Assembly: GCF_015477355.1 (NCBI RefSeq) | Contig: NZ_JADLRJ010000023.1 | Coordinates: 1-63,253, forward strand | Length of the DNA stretch: 63,253 nucleotides | Reading direction: 5' to 3' | Origin: Nocardia blacklockiae | Lineage (GTDB): Bacteria; Actinomycetota; Actinomycetes; Mycobacteriales; Mycobacteriaceae | Part shown: positions 8,638 to 21,746 of the stretch, piece after piece | How positions within the stretch are numbered: the first letter of the stretch is position 1 | Layout: every line of letters starts with the position of its first letter | Program-made: the position numbers and the translations under genes | Notes under the pieces: generated by a model | What the model was told of the DNA's origin: nothing | The model's database searches: none | What the model saw: the letters and a program-made list of their open reading frames with translations, nothing else

Positions 8638-9033
8638 CACCACCCGCCGGGCCAGGGAGACGTCCGAACCCTCGGACGCGCACAGGCCCGGATGACACCT
8701 CGCGCCGGGCGAGGACGGCCTCCGAACCTCCTCGGACGCGCGCACGCCCGGATGACACCTCGCGCCGGGCGAGGACGGCCTCCGAACCTCCTCGGACGCG
8801 CGCACGCCCGGATGACACCTCGCGCCGGGCGAGGACGGCCTCCGAACCTCCTCGGACGCGGGCACGCCCGGCTAATACCTCCCGTCGGACAAGGGACAGC
8901 GTCCGAACCTTCTCGGACGCGCGCACGCCAGGCTGGCACCTATCGCCGGGCGAGGGACGGGTCCGAACCCTCTCGGCGCGCGCATGCTCGGCTGACATCA
9001 CTCGCCGGGCGAGGTACGGCCTCGAAACCTCGG
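8611..9033. repeat. Tandem 60-bp repeat array, about seven units, hairpin-forming
   Basis: Units at 8701-8760 and 8761-8820 are identical. The unit at 8821-8880 differs only near its end, and diverged copies flank them (8611-8700 and 8881-9033). Each unit contains nested inverted repeats: CCGGGCG/CGCCCGG (8705-8711 with 8745-8751) outside TCCGA/TCGGA (8721-8725 with 8732-8736). Because 60 is a multiple of three, several frames stay open through the array, but the encoded repeats look like no real protein. The array fills nearly all of the 8638-9188 gap. The remaining 155 bp before the methyltransferase shows nothing recognisable. Confidence 0.9.
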
Positions 9034-9188
9034 TGCCACAAGGACTTTCATGCGCCGGTTCGTGACCGGGATCATCGCCGAACGCGCGCCGACTCGCAAA
9101 AAAGGCGCGACCGCATGCCTTGGGCGGCGCGTTCGGGTCGATGGCCTCCTCGGGATGCCCGGGGGTTGCGGTGGCAGAGTTCTCGATC

Positions 9189-10736
9189 ATGCCCACGAAT
9201 CCGACAGCCGTGTCCCGGGGGGACAGTGCCCCGGCCGCCGCGGGATCCGCGCTCGCCGACCTCGCACCGCAGCTGCGCGTCGCGCTCACCCGGGTCCGCT
9301 ACGACGCCGACACCCTGCTGGAAGTGCTCGGGGACGACGCGCACAGCGCTCTCGGCCGTTCCGAGCCGGTGCCGGTGCGCCGCGCCGCACGGGCGGCCGG
9401 CGAGCTGGGGACCCTGGTGCGGTTGCTGCTGCTCGGTGACCCGGTGCCTGAACGCGAGGCGGCCGCGGCCCTGGCGCCCGTCGATCTCGCGCAGGCGGTC
9501 GCCGCCGGTCTGCTCGCCCGCGACGGCGACGACATTCGCGCCGCGCTCGACCTGCGCCCGCTGGACCTCGGCGCGGGCACCCGCTGGGTGCTGTCCGATC
9601 TCGACGACTCCATGCACCGGCGCACGCTGACACCCGACCACGTGCTCGGCGTCGGGCAGGCCTCGCTGTCGCTGCTGCGCGCCACGCCGACCGCGCCCGT
9701 GGGCACGGTGCTGGATCTCGGCACCGGGTGCGGCGTGCAGGCCGTGCACGCCGCCGGGTACGCGCGCACGGTCACCGGCACCGACGTGAGCCGCCGCGCG
9801 CTGTGGCTGGCCGCGGCCACCGCCGCGCTCAACGGCCTCGACATCGAACTGCTGGCGGGCTCGTGGTTCGAGCCGGTCGCCGGGCGGCGCTTCGACCAGG
9901 TGGTCGCCAATCCCCCGTTCGTGGTCGGCCCCGCTCGCGTCGAGCACACCTACCGCGACTCCGGGCTGGCCCTCGACGGCGCCAGCGAACTGGTGATCGG
10001 GCAGGCGCCCGAACTGCTCGCACCCGGCGGCACCGCGGCCATGCTCGCCTCGTGGGTGCACGCCGACGGCGAGGACTGGCGCACCCGGGTCGCGTCGTGG
10101 CTGCCCGACCACGGTGTCGACGCCTGGATCGTGCAGCGCGACGTCGCCGACCCCGCGCTGTACGTCGGCACCTGGCTGCGCGACGCCGGACTGGATCCGC
10201 GCGATGCCGCGGCACAGCAACGGGCCGAACGCTGGCTGGACGCGTTCGCCGACGCGAAGGTCGAGGGCATCGGCTTCGGCTTCGTCTACCTGCGCGCCAT
10301 CGACGGACCCACCGAGGTGCTCGCCGAGGACCTGACCCACGGCTTCGACGATCCACTGGGCCCCGAGGCCACCGCGTACTTCGAGCGGTCGTCCTGGCTG
10401 CGCGCGGTCGCGGCGGACGAAAACCGTGCCTGGAGTTCGCGATTCGAGGTCGACGCGGCCACCGCGCTGGAGCGGGTCCTGCTGCCCGGCGCGGACGGCT
10501 GGGAGCAGGTCGTGGCCCGGCTGCACCGCGGCGACGGGCCGCGCTGGCAACATGAGATCGACGACACCGGCGCGGCCCTGCTCGCGGGAATGCGCGCGGA
10601 CGGCCTGCCGTTGGAAGAGCTGGTCGAATTGCTGGCAATCGGCCACACCGGCACCACGGCCACACCCGAGTTGCGCGCCGCCGCCCTGTCTCTCACCACC
10701 GGTCTCGTCCGGCACGGCCTGATCCGTCCCGTGTAG
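9189..10736 (+). CDS. Class I SAM-dependent methyltransferase, HemK/RlmG-like
   Basis: A 515-residue protein. An N-terminal all-helical domain of about 150 residues (DUF7059 type) is followed by a Rossmann methyltransferase core. GTVLDLGTGCGVQAVHAAG is the SAM-binding motif I, TGTDVSRRAL is motif II, and VVANPPFV is the N-P-P-F/Y signature of enzymes that methylate amide or exocyclic nitrogens. This layout is typical of a conserved actinobacterial methyltransferase of unknown target, with rRNA or a protein glutamine the likely substrates. The ATG at 9189 (MPTNPTAVS) is the best start; a GTG 18 bases upstream is possible. It precedes sigB by about 190 bp and is probably monocistronic. Confidence 0.85.
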   Translation: MPTNPTAVSRGDSAPAAAGSALADLAPQLRVALTRVRYDADTLLEVLGDDAHSALGRSEPVPVRRAARAAGELGTLVRLLLLGDPVPEREAAAALAPVDLAQAVAAGLLARDGDDIRAALDLRPLDLGAGTRWVLSDLDDSMHRRTLTPDHVLGVGQASLSLLRATPTAPVGTVLDLGTGCGVQAVHAAGYARTVTGTDVSRRALWLAAATAALNGLDIELLAGSWFEPVAGRRFDQVVANPPFVVGPARVEHTYRDSGLALDGASELVIGQAPELLAPGGTAAMLASWVHADGEDWRTRVASWLPDHGVDAWIVQRDVADPALYVGTWLRDAGLDPRDAAAQQRAERWLDAFADAKVEGIGFGFVYLRAIDGPTEVLAEDLTHGFDDPLGPEATAYFERSSWLRAVAADENRAWSSRFEVDAATALERVLLPGADGWEQVVARLHRGDGPRWQHEIDDTGAALLAGMRADGLPLEELVELLAIGHTGTTATPELRAAALSLTTGLVRHGLIRPV

Positions 10737-10868
10737 TTCGACGACCTCTGGGTAGACGCTCGGCAACAACGCGCGCCCGGCGTTCCCGGTAGCCGCTCCT
10801 TCTTAGGAACTTCTCAGATGGAAGTGGTGAAACCCGCAGCTCAGCTGCGTTTACCGGGACCGTGGCGG

Positions 10869-10894
10869 GGAACTTTCCCAGTGTCGGGTCCGTT
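10869..10894 (+). promoter_or_regulatory. ECF (SigE/SigH-type) promoter for sigB
   Basis: GGAAC at 10869-10873 and CGTT at 10891-10894 are separated by 17 bases. This fits the GGAAY ... GTT pattern recognised by mycobacterial SigE and SigH. The ATG of sigB follows 35 bases after the -10 element. In M. tuberculosis sigB is known to be driven by such extracytoplasmic-function sigma factors, so the match is meaningful, although no transcription start is mapped here. Confidence 0.65.
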
Positions 10895-10929
10895 GTTCGG
10901 AGTGAGACACCACCGACAGGAGGCAAGTC

Positions 10930-11898
10930 ATGACAAGCCCCGCCACCACTGGAGTGCGCGCCAGCGAACAGGACCTCGACGCCCAGAGCCCCGCCGCCGA
11001 CCTGGTACGCGTGTACCTGAACGGAATCGGCAAGACGGCGCTGCTCACGGCCGCCGACGAGGTCGAGCTGGCCAAGCGCATCGAGGCGGGCCTCTATGCC
11101 CAGCACCTGTTGGAGACCGGTAAGCGGCTGTCCGCCACCCGCAAGCGCGACCTGGCCATCCTGGTCCGCGACGGCCAGGCCGCCCGCCAGCATCTACTCG
11201 AGGCGAACCTGCGGCTGGTGGTGTCGCTGGCCAAGCGCTACACCGGTCGCGGCATGCCGCTGCTGGACCTGATTCAGGAGGGCAACCTGGGCCTGATCCG
11301 CGCGATGGAGAAGTTCGATTACACCAAGGGCTTCAAGTTCTCCACGTACGCCACCTGGTGGATCCGGCAGGCCATCACCCGCGGCATGGCCGACCAGAGC
11401 CGCACCATCAGGCTGCCCGTGCACCTGGTCGAGCAGGTCAACAAGCTGGCCCGGATCAAGCGCGAACTGCACCAGCAGCTCGGCCGCGAGGCCACCGACG
11501 CGGAACTGGCCGCGGAGTCGGGCATTCCGGAGGAGAAGATCTCCGACCTGCTCGACCACAGCCGCGACCCGGTGAGCCTGGACATGCCGGTCGGCAGCGA
11601 CGAAGAGGCCCCGCTCGGCGATTTCATCGAGGATTCCGAGGCCACCTCCGCCGAGAGCGCGGTCATCGCCGGGTTGATGCACCGCGATGTGCGCAGCGTG
11701 CTCGCCACCCTCGACGAGCGTGAGCAGCAGGTCATCCGGCTGCGCTTCGGCTTGGACGACGGCCAGCCGCGCACCCTGGACCAGATCGGCAAGCTGTTCG
11801 GGCTCTCCCGCGAGCGGGTGCGCCAGATCGAGCGCGAGGTCATGGCCAAGCTGCGCAAGGGCGAGCGAGCCGACCGGCTGCGCGCCTACGCCAGCTGA
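10930..11898 (+). CDS. sigB: Group 2 RNA polymerase sigma factor SigB
   Basis: A 322-residue primary-like sigma factor for stress and stationary phase. Region 1.2 is visible as [17 protein letters not shown]. Region 2 runs from [20 protein letters not shown] through the -10 recognition helix [18 protein letters not shown]. Region 4.2 ends with [20 protein letters not shown]. It lacks the long acidic N-terminal region 1.1 of SigA and has the length of mycobacterial SigB. AGGAGG precedes the ATG. An ECF-type promoter lies just upstream and two inverted repeats lie downstream. The gene order sigB then ideR a few genes later parallels M. tuberculosis. Confidence 0.95.
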   Translation: MTSPATTGVRASEQDLDAQSPAADLVRVYLNGIGKTALLTAADEVELAKRIEAGLYAQHLLETGKRLSATRKRDLAILVRDGQAARQHLLEANLRLVVSLAKRYTGRGMPLLDLIQEGNLGLIRAMEKFDYTKGFKFSTYATWWIRQAITRGMADQSRTIRLPVHLVEQVNKLARIKRELHQQLGREATDAELAAESGIPEEKISDLLDHSRDPVSLDMPVGSDEEAPLGDFIEDSEATSAESAVIAGLMHRDVRSVLATLDEREQQVIRLRFGLDDGQPRTLDQIGKLFGLSRERVRQIEREVMAKLRKGERADRLRAYAS

Positions 11899-11925
11899 GT
11901 ACCGGGCCGGTAGGCCCCCACAGAC

Positions 11926-11952
11926 GCTGGGCCGTCCGGAATCCGGCCCAGC
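11926..11952 (+). terminator. Stem-loop downstream of sigB
   Basis: GCTGGGCCG (11926-11934) pairs perfectly with CGGCCCAGC (11944-11952) around a 9-base loop, 28 bases after the sigB stop. There is no T-run, as is usual for actinobacterial intrinsic terminators. Confidence 0.7.
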
Positions 11953-11960
11953 ACCCCCGC

Positions 11961-11986
11961 GATGATCACATGGGTTGGTGATCATC
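11961..11986. promoter_or_regulatory. Perfect inverted repeat between sigB and ppc
   Basis: GATGATCAC (11961-11969) and GTGATCATC (11978-11986) form a 9-bp perfect palindrome with an 8-base spacer. It immediately follows the sigB stem-loop. It is less GC-rich than a terminator stem, so it could be a protein-binding site or a terminator serving the converging ppc gene. No start codon lies close by. Confidence 0.5.
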
Positions 11987-12097
11987 ACGAGCGCCGGCCG
12001 GCGCCCGCGCGGCCCGTCCCCTCCGGGCACAGCGCGAACCGGTCGGCGCTGATCAGTCGACAACCTTTCTCAGCCGGTCGATGACCGCCAGCCGGAG

Positions 12098-12174
12098 ATG
12101 ACCGCATTCTCGGCGGAGGTGGGCAGGGCGACATGACCGCACTCTCGGCGGAGGCGGGGAGGGCGACATGACCG

Positions 12175-12176
<2 letters not shown>
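12098..12176. repeat. 35-bp direct repeat (two full copies and a partial third) at the 3' end of ppc
   Basis: Copies begin at 12098, 12133 and 12168, each opening ATGACCGC and continuing TCTCGGCGGAGG. The first two differ at about four positions; the third is cut off where the ppc stop codon begins. The array lies between the sigB terminator region and the end of ppc and has no coding potential that I can support. Confidence 0.85.
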
Positions 12177-14973
<2,797 letters not shown>

Positions 14974-15089
14974 CGGCGTGCGCGAGCTACGGTGGCGCCG
15001 GTCACGCCGGGATGCCGGGGCGAGGCGTTGTGGAAACGATCACCGCGAGGTCGCGGAATAGCCGTCGGCGGACGGCCGGTTCCGCATGC

Positions 15090-15653
15090 GTGCATATCTT
15101 CATCGTCCACGGCTACTCGGCCGACGTCTCCGCCCACTGGTTCCCCTGGCTCGCCGAGCGGCTCGCGACCGCCGGGCATCGGGTCTCGGTGGTGCCGCTG
15201 CCCACGCCCGACGCGCCCGTCCGGGAGGAGTGGGAGGCTCGGCTCGCCGCCGAGATCGGGACGGTCGACGCGGACACCGTCCTCGTCACCCACAGCCTCG
15301 CCACCATCACCGCCCTGCGCTTCCTGGCCGGACTCGACAACGATTGGCGCCTGGGCGGTTTCGTCGCCGTCTCCGGCTTCCTCAGCCCCCTGCCCGCGCT
15401 CCCGGAGCTCGACGCCTACCTGACCGACGCCCCGGACGCCGCGGCCCTGGCCCCGCGCATCGAGGCCCGGACCATGATCCACTCCGACAACGACGAGATC
15501 GTCCCGCCCGCCTCCTCCCGAGCCCTCGCCGCCGACCTGCGCGCCGAACGCATCGAGGTCCCCGGCGGCGGCCATTTCCTCGCCGCCGAGGGCTTCACCA
15601 CCCTCCCCGAAGCCCTGGCCGCCGTGGAGAAGATCACCCGCTCCCGGCCCTGA
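15090..15653 (+). CDS. RBBP9/YdeN-family alpha/beta hydrolase
   Basis: A 187-residue serine-hydrolase-fold protein. FIVHGYSADVSAHWFPWL is the oxyanion-hole start typical of YdeN/RBBP9 proteins. LVTHSLATITALRF places the nucleophile serine near residue 73 in a G-less elbow (T-H-S-L-A) characteristic of this family. DNDEIVPP supplies the acid and GGGHFLAAEG the histidine. The GTG at 15090 starts directly at the first strand; an upstream extension to 15012 looks non-coding. Natural substrates of this family are mostly unknown. It converges on the acyltransferase fusion gene with a 20-bp gap. Confidence 0.8.
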   Translation: MHIFIVHGYSADVSAHWFPWLAERLATAGHRVSVVPLPTPDAPVREEWEARLAAEIGTVDADTVLVTHSLATITALRFLAGLDNDWRLGGFVAVSGFLSPLPALPELDAYLTDAPDAAALAPRIEARTMIHSDNDEIVPPASSRALAADLRAERIEVPGGGHFLAAEGFTTLPEALAAVEKITRSRP

Positions 15654-15673
15654 CCACCCGGGGCGCAGGTTTC

Positions 15674-18569
<2,896 letters not shown>

Positions 18570-18577
<8 letters not shown>

Positions 18578-19802
18578 GGGGGTCCTCCGGGTCCAGGCCC
18601 AGTAGTCCGAAAGTGGCTCGGCGGGTGGCCAATACGGCCGTGTCGACGGCGCGCTGCGCGCGGTCGAGGCGCTCGTCACCGGTCTCGCGGGTGCCGCCGG
18701 GGCCGTCCCAGCGGGTGTAGGCGGTGTCGCCGCCGTCGCCCATGGTGAGCGGCGGCGACACCGCGGGGGCGTAGGACCGCACCTGGTCCAGCCACTCGGC
18801 TGGTATCGCCGTCGCGGGGGCGACGTCCCGATCCAGGGCGGTCGCGAGCAGGTGCGTCCAGGATCTCGGCACCACTCGGATCAGGCCGTAGCCACCTCCG
18901 CCCACGGCCAGCCAGCGGCCTTCGGCGTAGCGGTCGGCGAGGTCGCGTAGGGCCGCGAACGCGGCTCGCTGGCCGTCCACGGTGAGGTTCAGATCGGCCA
19001 GCGGGTCCTCGCGATGAGTGTCGACGCCGCACTGACTGATCAGGATCTGCGGCCGGAACGCCGCCAGCGCGCCCAGCACCACCGCGTGAAAACCGCGCAG
19101 CCACTGGGCATCTCGCGTTCCCGGCAGCATCGCCAGATTGACCGCGGTACCCGCCGCCGCGCCCCCGCCGGTCTCCTCCGGCCAGCCCGTGTTGGGCCAC
19201 AGCGTGGCCGGATGCTGATGGATCGAGACGGTCAGCACGCGCGGGTCGCCGTAGAACGCGCGCTGTACCCCGTCGCCGTGGTGGACGTCGACGTCGACGT
19301 AGGCGATGCGGTCGAACCCGTTGTCCAGCAACCACGAGATGGCCACGGCGACATCGTTGTAGATACAGAAACCGGCGGCCGAATCCGGCATCGCGTGGTG
19401 CATGCCGCCGCCGATGCTCACCGCCCGGCGGGTGCGCCCGGCCGCGATCTCACCGGCCGCGGCCAGGGTGCCACCGACGATCACCGACGCCGCCTCGTGC
19501 ATGCGCGGGAACACCGGGTTGTCCTCCGACCCCAATCCGAACGGCGGGGCCACCGCGGGCGCGGCACCCGGTGCGACCGGTGTCGCCGCGCGCACGGCCG
19601 CCAGATACGCGGGGGCGTGGACGCGCAGCAGGTCCGGTTCCGCGGCGGGCGCGGGCTCCAGCGTCTCGATGCCGTCGAGTACCCCGAGCGCGCGGGCCAG
19701 CGCCATGGTGAAGCGCAGGCGAGCGGGCTTCATCGGGTGTTCCGGCGTCCAGCTGTAGTCCAGGAACCGGTCGGTCCACACCACGGTGGCAGCGCTCGCC
19801 AT
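18570..19802 (-). CDS. acuC: Acetoin utilization protein AcuC (class I histone-deacetylase fold)
   Basis: A 410-residue zinc-dependent amidohydrolase removing acyl groups from lysines; in Bacillus AcuC reactivates acetylated acetyl-CoA synthetase. Active-site features are visible: GGGMHHAMPDSAAGFC with the tandem catalytic histidines, YVDVDVHHGDGVQ with the zinc-binding Asp and His, and GVDTHREDPL with the second Asp. GGGGYG supplies the loop before the catalytic tyrosine. The ATG at 19802 is chosen over a frame starting at 19841. Its stop overlaps the start of the Pat-like acyltransferase, so writer and eraser of lysine acylation are made together. The promoter region is shared with the divergent ideR. 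Confidence 0.93.
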
Positions 19803-19890
19803 GGCTGCCACGCTAACGCACGACCACCGCGACCCGGCCACTCGCGGGCGCGGAACCGAACACGGGGAAGCAGCGGACCCAATTTGTCGT

Positions 19891-19915
19891 TGTCATGCAG
19901 TAGAAATGCAAGACA
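19891..19915. promoter_or_regulatory. Inverted repeat in the acuC/ideR divergent region
   Basis: TGTCATGCA (19891-19899) and TGCAAGACA (19907-19915) form an imperfect palindrome (8 of 9 pairs) with a 7-base spacer. It lies about 90 bp before the acuC start and 140 bp before ideR. It does not resemble the IdeR box (TTAGGTTAGGCTAACCTAA), so it would be read by another regulator if functional. Confidence 0.4.
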
Positions 19916-20053
19916 GCGCGAGCGCGCGCCGCGGCGGTTGCGCGCCGAGGGCACGTCGGTGCCCTCCGGTTTTCCACGAGACGAGCGCCATAGGCCGACG
20001 TGCGGTATCGCGGCCGCACGTAGGTAGAATTCGTGCCGACGAAGGGGTAAAAG

Positions 20054-20740
20054 GTGAAGGATCTGGTCGACACTACGGAGATGTATCTCCGTACCATCTA
20101 CGACCTCGAGGAGGAAGGCGTCACGCCGCTGCGCGCGCGCATCGCCGAACGCCTCGAGCAGAGCGGTCCGACGGTCAGTCAGACGGTCGCTCGGATGGAG
20201 CGCGACGGGTTGCTGACCGTGGCCGGCGACCGGCACCTCGAGCTGACCGACAAGGGCCGCGCCATGGCGATCGCGGTGATGCGCAAGCATCGGCTCGCCG
20301 AGCGCCTGCTCGTCGACGTCATCGGCCTGGACTGGCAGAACGTGCACGCCGAGGCCTGCCGCTGGGAGCACGTGATGAGCGAGGACGTCGAGCGCCGGCT
20401 GGTCGAGGTGCTCAACAACCCCACCACCTCGCCCTACGGCAACCCGATTCCCGGCCTCGACGAGCTGGGCGTGGCACTGAACGACGCCGGCGAGGAGAAG
20501 CTGATCCGGCTGTCGGACCTGCCCACCGGTCAGGTGTCGGCGGTGGTGGTGCGCCGGCTGTCCGAGCACATCCAGAACGATCCCGACGTCATCGGCCAGC
20601 TGCGCCAGGCGGGCGTCGTGCCCGATGCCCGCGTGACGGTGGAGACCAAGCCGGGCCTGGTGATCATCTCGGTGCCCGGCCACGAGGGATACGAACTGTC
20701 CGACGAGATGGCGCATGCCGTCCAGGTGAAACTGGTCTGA
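20054..20740 (+). CDS. ideR: Iron-dependent repressor IdeR (DtxR family)
   Basis: A 228-residue iron-sensing repressor of siderophore genes and activator of storage genes. The winged helix covers about 1-73 with recognition segment SGPTVSQTVARMERDGLL. All known metal ligands are at the mycobacterial positions: Met10, His79, Glu83, His98, Cys102, Glu105 and His106. The dimer interface VHAEACRWEHVMSEDVERRL is near-identical to M. tuberculosis IdeR as I remember it. A C-terminal SH3-like domain starts near residue 145. It starts with GTG at 20054 after AAGGGG. The gene is followed three bases later by galE, so the two share an mRNA. Confidence 0.97.
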   Translation: MKDLVDTTEMYLRTIYDLEEEGVTPLRARIAERLEQSGPTVSQTVARMERDGLLTVAGDRHLELTDKGRAMAIAVMRKHRLAERLLVDVIGLDWQNVHAEACRWEHVMSEDVERRLVEVLNNPTTSPYGNPIPGLDELGVALNDAGEEKLIRLSDLPTGQVSAVVVRRLSEHIQNDPDVIGQLRQAGVVPDARVTVETKPGLVIISVPGHEGYELSDEMAHAVQVKLV

Positions 20741-20743
20741 GGA

Positions 20744-21724
20744 ATGAAACTTCTGGTGACGGGTGGCGCCGGCTACGTCGGCGGCGTGTGCGCGCAGGTG
20801 CTGATCGAGGACGGCCACGAGGTTGTCGTGGTCGACGATCTGTCCACCGGCAACGCCGAGGGTGTTCCCAACGGCGCGAAGTTCGTCGACGGCGACATCG
20901 CGACGGTGGGCGTCGAGCTGGTGGAGTCCGAATCCTTCGACGGCGTACTGCACTTCGCCGCGCAATCGCTGGTCGGCGAGTCGGTGCAGCAGCCGGAGAA
21001 GTATTGGCACGGCAACGTGGTGAAGACGCTGGCGCTGCTGGAGGCGATGCGCCGTGCCGGAACTCCGCGGCTGGTGTTCTCCTCGACGGCGGCGGTGTAC
21101 GGCGAGCCCGAGCAGGTGCCGATCACCGAGGCCGCGGCCACCCGCCCGACCAATCCGTACGGCGCGTCGAAGCTGGCCATCGATCACGCGATCACCTCCT
21201 ATGCGGTGGCGCACGGGCTGGCCGCGACCAGCCTGCGCTATTTCAACGTCGCCGGCGCCTACGGCGGGCTCGGCGAGAACCGGGTGGTGGAAACCCATCT
21301 CATCCCCCTGGTGTTGCAGACCGCGCTGGGGCACCGGGAGTCGATCTCGGTGTTCGGCACCGACTACCCGACCCCCGACGGCACCGCGATCCGCGACTAC
21401 ATCCACATCCTGGATCTGGCGCAGGCGCACCTGCTGGCGCTGGCCGACTCCCGGCCGGGCGAGCACCGCATCTTCAATCTCGGCAGCGGCACCGGTTTCT
21501 CGGTGCGCCAGGTGATCTCGGCGTGCGAGCGGGTCACCGGCCGCCCGATCGCGGCGGTGGATTCCCCGCGCCGCCCGGGCGACCCGGCCGTGCTGATCGC
21601 CTCGAGCGAGCGCGCCGTCGCCGAGCTGGGCTGGAACCCGCGGCACAACGATCTCGACGAGATCGTCTCCGACGCTTGGGAATTCCTGCGCGCCCTCGGC
21701 GACCGCGCCCACAGCGCGCGGTAG
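20744..21724 (+). CDS. galE: UDP-glucose 4-epimerase
   Basis: A 326-residue short-chain dehydrogenase-type enzyme interconverting UDP-glucose and UDP-galactose, feeding cell-wall galactan. The NAD-binding motif is TGGAGYVGG at the N-terminus. The catalytic block is [11 protein letters not shown], followed by NPYGASK with the Tyr-x-x-x-Lys pair. [13 protein letters not shown] and [13 protein letters not shown] are typical substrate-pocket motifs of GalE. It starts 3 bases after the ideR stop, so translation is probably coupled. It converges on the DUF4192 gene. Confidence 0.93.
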   Translation: MKLLVTGGAGYVGGVCAQVLIEDGHEVVVVDDLSTGNAEGVPNGAKFVDGDIATVGVELVESESFDGVLHFAAQSLVGESVQQPEKYWHGNVVKTLALLEAMRRAGTPRLVFSSTAAVYGEPEQVPITEAAATRPTNPYGASKLAIDHAITSYAVAHGLAATSLRYFNVAGAYGGLGENRVVETHLIPLVLQTALGHRESISVFGTDYPTPDGTAIRDYIHILDLAQAHLLALADSRPGEHRIFNLGSGTGFSVRQVISACERVTGRPIAAVDSPRRPGDPAVLIASSERAVAELGWNPRHNDLDEIVSDAWEFLRALGDRAHSAR

Positions 21725-21746
21725 TTCCGCTGGCGCACAACGGCTC

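Noticed and set aside
8113-8865. Open frames running through the 60-bp array that encode regular 20-residue repeats
   Set aside because: The period is a multiple of three, so all frames stay open by default. There is no ribosome site and no link to a known repeat protein.
8611-9033. CRISPR array
   Set aside because: The repeats are directly adjacent with no unique spacers, and no cas gene is present.
9072-10769. 565-codon minus-strand frame opposite the methyltransferase
   Set aside because: Antisense shadow; the plus strand has the SAM-binding and NPPF motifs.
20744-21724. An IdeR box controlling ideR-galE
   Set aside because: I looked for TTAGGTTAGGCTAACCTAA-like sequence upstream of ideR and in the ideR-galE junction and found no acceptable match.
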